A DNA stretch of 64,000 nucleotides, from assembly GCA_041263285.1 (NCBI GenBank), contig JBFSVS010000004.1:1-64000 (forward strand), given 5' to 3'. The stretch comes from Acidiparvus fluvialis. Lineage in GTDB: Bacteria; Acidobacteriota; Holophagae; Holophagales; Holophagaceae. Under the pieces are notes generated by a model. It did no database searches. It was not told where the DNA came from and saw only the letters and a program-made list of their open reading frames with translations. Positions 60,187 through 64,000 of the stretch are shown here, in pieces. The position numbers and the translations under genes were made by a program. The stretch's first letter is position 1; each line of letters opens with the position of its first letter.

Positions 60187-61326
60187 TTATCTCTTGATTA
60201 TGGAGTCAAGAGCGTTAAAACAGGCTAGAACCTCACGCTCCTCGGTGTAAAAATGTCCTGAAATCCTGAGTCCACAATAGGGTCTTGAATCCAACAGAAT
60301 CTTTTCCTTGCCAAGGAGCAGCTCTATCTTATGGGCATTATCGATCCCTACGCATACTTGACCCCCTCGGGCCTCATCTTTTAGTGGTGAGTTGATTTTT
60401 AGACCTCGCTCCTGTGCTAAACGAATAATCTGATGGCTGATATGTAGTACATGTTGTCGAATAGGTGTAACACCCACCTCGAGAATCGTTTCCCACCCCA
60501 CCTTCGCTGCGTAAAGAGAAGGGATACCAAAAGTTCCCGTCATAAATGCTCGAGCGTCATCAGCAGGCTGAACATCAGGAGCAAATCCAAAAACTTCTCG
60601 TTGTGCCATCCATCCATACAACTGAGGCTTAAGAGTTCCAAGCAAATCAGGTCGAATATATAGATAACTAGCTCCCGGCCCCCCGCATAGCCACTTATGT
60701 GACCCACCTACTGCAAAATCAACTCCCCAATCCGTCACGGATAATGGGTACATCCCTGCCGTTTGGTAGGTGTCTACCAAAACACGAGCTCCGTGTTGAT
60801 GAGCTACTTGAACAATAGGTGGAATATCGATGATGGCAGATGAACGATAAATGCCATGATCAATCATAATTAAGGCAGTTCGGGCATTAATTAGAGACGT
60901 AAAATCTGAAGAATCATGACTAATGCCGTCTCGACTAGGCACGCGAATGATATGAATGCCTGTTCCCTTAAGTACTTCAAGGCAATATTTAAGAGTTGGA
61001 AAAGTGAGCTCAGAGATCAAAACCTCATTTCGAGAGCTCGACCAGTCAAATGTTCCCAACACCGAATGCACAAGGGTACTAACATTTTGATGAAAGGCGA
61101 TAGCTCTGCCAGGAGCCCCAATAATTTTCCCCAATGTAGCCCGGCAGTCATCCACAAAGGGTACCCATCGATCCCAAGCGGTAATCCCCAAGTCATTCCA
61201 AGAGTTCCAATATTCCAATATCCTTTCCCGACTATCCAAAGGAGCGGCCCCCATGGAGTGAGATACCAGATAAGTTGAGTGGCTAAGTATAGGGAACTTA
61301 TTTCTCAGTGTTGGCTGCGTCATCAC
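60187..61326 (-). CDS. Class V PLP-dependent enzyme, kynureninase/aminotransferase-like
   Basis: 379 residues, fold-type I PLP enzyme. Schiff-base Lys K211 in VGGSHKWLCGGPGASYLYI, and D185 in RVLVDTYQTAGMYPL for the pyridine nitrogen. WGVDFAVGGSHKW is close to kynureninases (WGVDFAVWCSYK). The N-terminal NKFPILSHSTYLVSHSMGAAP and the GTFGIPSLYAAKVGWE segment also fit. It could be a kynureninase, cysteine desulfurase-like or other aminotransferase V; no tryptophan-degradation neighbours help. Lies 11 bases upstream of kdsA. Confidence 0.75.
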   Translation of the reverse strand: MMTQPTLRNKFPILSHSTYLVSHSMGAAPLDSRERILEYWNSWNDLGITAWDRWVPFVDDCRATLGKIIGAPGRAIAFHQNVSTLVHSVLGTFDWSSSRNEVLISELTFPTLKYCLEVLKGTGIHIIRVPSRDGISHDSSDFTSLINARTALIMIDHGIYRSSAIIDIPPIVQVAHQHGARVLVDTYQTAGMYPLSVTDWGVDFAVGGSHKWLCGGPGASYLYIRPDLLGTLKPQLYGWMAQREVFGFAPDVQPADDARAFMTGTFGIPSLYAAKVGWETILEVGVTPIRQHVLHISHQIIRLAQERGLKINSPLKDEARGGQVCVGIDNAHKIELLLGKEKILLDSRPYCGLRISGHFYTEEREVLACFNALDSIIKR

Positions 61327-61359
61327 TTCTCATGAAAAACTTAAAGGATATCTATGATT

Positions 61360-61857
61360 CTATCTCTTTTCAGATTGAAGACTTGCACTAAAACCTTTTT
61401 TCTTCAGTTGTTGAATAATTTCATTTCCTTCGGCCTCACTGTAAGACGGAACCAGGCGTACCCAAAAGTTATTACCTCTATATTTAGTTGTGATCGCTGT
61501 CAAATTAGCGTCTTGATTTATTTTCTTAATTAGAAGATTAGAATCTTTATTATTTTGGCCACCTAAGGGTCCGATAACAACCATATAAAGAGGTTCTGAC
61601 GAGCTAGGCTTTGAAGTAGCCGAAGCTACATCGGAAGCCAATGGGCCAGAAATATCTTGGTACACCTCGTTGAGCTGATTACCTAAGGGATTATCGTGAT
61701 TGCTAATCTGGTTTGTAGAATTCATATCCACCGATACACCAGATTTTTTTCCAAACTGAACGCCTAGAATGAATGAGATAAAAACCAAGAATACAGCTAA
61801 AAAAGATATGATCAGGCTAGTTCTGGATCGTGAGGGTTCAAAAGTAGGGAAAGCCAT
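61360..61857 (-). CDS. Membrane-anchored SPOR-like domain protein
   Basis: 165 residues: short cytoplasmic start, one membrane helix (about 14-34, LIISFLAVFLVFISFILGV), a Ser/Asn-rich linker, and a C-terminal domain (about 90-165). The C-terminal domain has LYMVVIGPLGGQNNKDSNLL and NNFWVRLVPSYSEAEGNEII, the pattern of SPOR peptidoglycan-binding domains. Probably binds septal glycan. The SPOR match is moderate. Preceded by the TonB-dependent receptor gene, 18 bases away. Confidence 0.7.
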   Translation of the reverse strand: MAFPTFEPSRSRTSLIISFLAVFLVFISFILGVQFGKKSGVSVDMNSTNQISNHDNPLGNQLNEVYQDISGPLASDVASATSKPSSSEPLYMVVIGPLGGQNNKDSNLLIKKINQDANLTAITTKYRGNNFWVRLVPSYSEAEGNEIIQQLKKKGFSASLQSEKR

Positions 61858-61875
61858 GAGTATTCTCTATGATAA

Positions 61876-64000
61876 TTAGAAACGATAAACGAAATCGAGA
61901 GTTATGTTGCGTCCTTCTCCAGGGACTGCAGCATTGATGATGGCATAGGACCAATATGTTTGATCAAATAAATTCTTGAGATTCAATCGCATCTCCCAGG
62001 ATGGACCCCGATAAAAAATACCTGCATCCCATACCTGATACCCTGGAATAATTCCGAGACTATCGGGTGGACCGTCTCTAAAAATTGTTGTGATGCTATC
62101 TCTGCGGCGAAGACCCAACCCCATTCCCCACCTTCGCCATGCTCCCTCCTGAATCTCATAACTAGTCCAAAGTCGCCCTGTTCTTTTAGGAGTCCCTGGA
62201 AGTTGCTTTCCCTTAAGCCATAAATCTTCAACTGATGGCTCGCTATAAATAGGATTCATCCAAGACCAAGCTCCCAGAACAAACCATCCAGCGAAAGGTT
62301 GTGCCCTAAAGTCCAAATCTAGCCCATCGACACGCTGTTCTGGTGTCTGCGTAACGACTAAATCTCCCGCAACAAGGGTTACGTTATTCACATTGAATCG
62401 AATAGTTCTGAAGAGCGAAAGTGTTAGGTGTAACTTATTGCTAAACCATTGTGATCGATTCCCCAATTCGAGTTGCCGATTACTCTCTGGAAGCGTAGCT
62501 GTTCTTGGATCTTTAGTTGTAAAGTTAGCCAATCTCCCCCATGATGTTCCTAGAAAAAAACTTAAATTTGGTACGGGATCAAAAACCATACCAATTTGAC
62601 CATTGTTGAAATGAGTATCTGTGACTAACGGCTTTTCTTTTGCTAAAGCAGTATTAAAATCATTAAGGCCAAGTCGCGGAATATAAAATTGTGCTCTTGT
62701 ATTCAGCACTTCTGTAAAAGAAGTATTACCCAAATTGTTATATGAACCATCGTCAATCATCTGATACCGATCTTGTCGTAAGTTAGTTCGTATTCTTAAA
62801 AAATCATTGAGAATCCATTGATCGATGATGTAAAAACCAGTTTGGCTGACATCAATCGATCGATCAAATATCCACGCCCATGCGTCGGTGAGATCGGCCC
62901 CAGTCTCCGGGAGTATTGGATTATATGCATCTAAAATAGGTGCAAACTTTGCATGTCGTCGATTCGTCGATATATCAGATTTGAATATATCAATTCCCCC
63001 TTGCACCTTGTGATCGTATCCACCCAAGTTTCCCTGCCAAGCAAGAAACGTCTGTAAACTCTGATCAGTGAATCGATCATGCTGTCTTCGTAAATACCGA
63101 TTGAAAAGGGTGGGTAGACCCGTGGCGCTCTTGAAATCAGGAACACTCCAATTTCGATATAGATCTAAGGAGCGATCTCCATAGGCTAAATTAGTTTCCC
63201 ATCGAATATTCGGACTCAGACGATCAACATAATTAAGTGAAATTCTTAAAAGATCAGTAATGCTCGATGCCACGGGAGAAACGAAGCTAGTTTCTTTGGG
63301 TACACCTAATATAGTTGGACTATGAAAAGGATAATTACCCAAACTATCTCGATAAGAACTCACACGAAAAGGAATTCCAGTTGCATCTGGAACCAATGTT
63401 AGATACCGATTCTCGACCGATAATAAAATTGACTTAAAAGCAGTTGGCTGCCAAAGAAGAGAAACGGTCCATTCATTAGTCGAAGACGATAATTTTCTAA
63501 ATCCATCGGATTTGCCCGTGTGACCGATAATACGATAGGACCAACGTTCGTTTATAGGACCTGTAATATCTAAAATTCCTCTACGTGATCCAAAGCTACC
63601 TAGAGAAAAATCAGCCACCATTGAGAACTCTCTTTTTGGCTTTTTCATTGTGAGATTGACAGTGCCTCCACCGCCAGCACTCCCAAAAAGTGCACTCCCA
63701 GGCCCCTTAAATATTTCAATCTGTTCAACGTCAGCCAAGGATCTTGTATATCCCATAAACGTAGGTCCATCATTCAACCCTTCTCTTGTATAAGTAGCGT
63801 TCAGGCCTCGAATCAATTGGTGATCAAAATACCCACCATTCGATGCGGAGCTAGGAACGATACCGCTAACATTAACGAGCGCCTGATCTAAGCGCCTCGA
63901 ACCTGTTTCTTCCATAATGAATGAAGGTATGACCACGACAGTTTGCGGAAGCTCTTTCATTGAACCGCTTATTTTCGCCAAACCAATATTAGTTGCAAAG
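61876..64000 (-). CDS. TonB-dependent siderophore-type receptor (5' end beyond window)
   Basis: The frame is open to the right edge, so the signal peptide and TonB box lie outside; a TTG at 63981 is only an internal codon. The visible part is about 708 residues. Plug: LPQTVVVIPSFIMEET, GYFDHQLIRGLNATYTREGLN, VEQIEIFKGPGSALFGSAGG, GGTVNLTMKKPKREF. The 22-strand barrel ends with LNLKNLFDQTYWSYAIINA and ITLDFVYRF. This matches ferric-siderophore receptors of the FpvA/FhuE type. It lacks the Oar regulatory domain in the visible part and differs from the two receptors at 26-37 kb. Ligand unknown. Confidence 0.88.
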   Translation of the reverse strand, partial: FATNIGLAKISGSMKELPQTVVVIPSFIMEETGSRRLDQALVNVSGIVPSSASNGGYFDHQLIRGLNATYTREGLNDGPTFMGYTRSLADVEQIEIFKGPGSALFGSAGGGGTVNLTMKKPKREFSMVADFSLGSFGSRRGILDITGPINERWSYRIIGHTGKSDGFRKLSSSTNEWTVSLLWQPTAFKSILLSVENRYLTLVPDATGIPFRVSSYRDSLGNYPFHSPTILGVPKETSFVSPVASSITDLLRISLNYVDRLSPNIRWETNLAYGDRSLDLYRNWSVPDFKSATGLPTLFNRYLRRQHDRFTDQSLQTFLAWQGNLGGYDHKVQGGIDIFKSDISTNRRHAKFAPILDAYNPILPETGADLTDAWAWIFDRSIDVSQTGFYIIDQWILNDFLRIRTNLRQDRYQMIDDGSYNNLGNTSFTEVLNTRAQFYIPRLGLNDFNTALAKEKPLVTDTHFNNGQIGMVFDPVPNLSFFLGTSWGRLANFTTKDPRTATLPESNRQLELGNRSQWFSNKLHLTLSLFRTIRFNVNNVTLVAGDLVVTQTPEQRVDGLDLDFRAQPFAGWFVLGAWSWMNPIYSEPSVEDLWLKGKQLPGTPKRTGRLWTSYEIQEGAWRRWGMGLGLRRRDSITTIFRDGPPDSLGIIPGYQVWDAGIFYRGPSWEMRLNLKNLFDQTYWSYAIINAAVPGEGRNITLDFVYRF

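Overview
The window reads as a gene-dense stretch of chromosome from a Gram-negative (diderm) bacterium. It carries outer-membrane TonB-dependent receptors and small beta-barrels, lipopolysaccharide precursor genes (kdsA, gmhA), an MsbA-like exporter, PpiD and RseP, and DAP-type peptidoglycan genes. Two Oar-type receptors with an N-terminal carboxypeptidase-regulatory domain, a large secreted sortilin/BNR beta-propeller and the moderate GC content suggest an Acidobacteriota-like organism, possibly Holophagae. That placement is an inference from gene content, not from a marker tree. I see no insertion sequence, prophage or CRISPR array, and only one RNA gene, tRNA-Phe(GAA).

Layout. 1-1.7 kb (-): start of an MsbA-like ABC exporter and rnc. 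2.0-3.1 kb (+): a TrpC-like barrel fused to a histone-H1-like Lys/Ala tail, whose last 33 codons form a nested frame with its own Shine-Dalgarno. 3.2-9.6 kb (+): eno, ftsB, dapF, parA, parB, folC, thiG. 9.6-16.7 kb (+): PafA-like phosphatase, MarC protein, LytS/LytR pair and a secreted beta-propeller protein. 16.7-25.7 kb (-): a cell-shape operon mreB-mreC-mreD-mrdA-rodA followed by ligA and a cystathionine synthase/lyase, with a glutaredoxin gene upstream. 25.7-37.5 kb (+): tRNA-Phe, a membrane protein, an Oar-type receptor, an orphan secreted protein, a receiver-domain protein, a MerR/B12-domain (CarH-like) regulator behind two identical-geometry palindromes, then a second outer-membrane cluster (barrel, Oar receptor, barrel). 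37.5-50.2 kb: serS, ppiD (-), def-fmt, APC permease-ribE, glycosyltransferase (-), OmpR-type regulator, uppS-cdsA-dxr-rseP. 50.2-55.4 kb (-): smpB, hemW, gmhA, ftsK and a PTPS-III-like protein. 55.4-64 kb: dsbD, an Nth-BtuF-like fusion (-), an Mtd1-like methylenetetrahydrofolate dehydrogenase, kdsA (-), a class V PLP enzyme (-), a SPOR-like protein (-) and a siderophore-type receptor cut by the right edge (-).

Much of the window serves envelope growth: the Mre/Rod elongasome, undecaprenyl and CDP-diacylglycerol supply, isoprenoid precursors, Kdo and heptose, FtsK/FtsB division proteins and ParAB segregation. The unusual parts are the TrpC-like/H1 fusion with its nested reading frame, the endonuclease III-BtuF-like fusion, the CarH-like regulator with a doubled operator, an AT-rich element shared by the two outer-membrane loci, and two folate-pathway variants (an ExxHGH PTPS and a FolD homologue lacking the usual catalytic residues). 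A TAAACT hexamer recurs just upstream of seven genes and may be a local -10 element.
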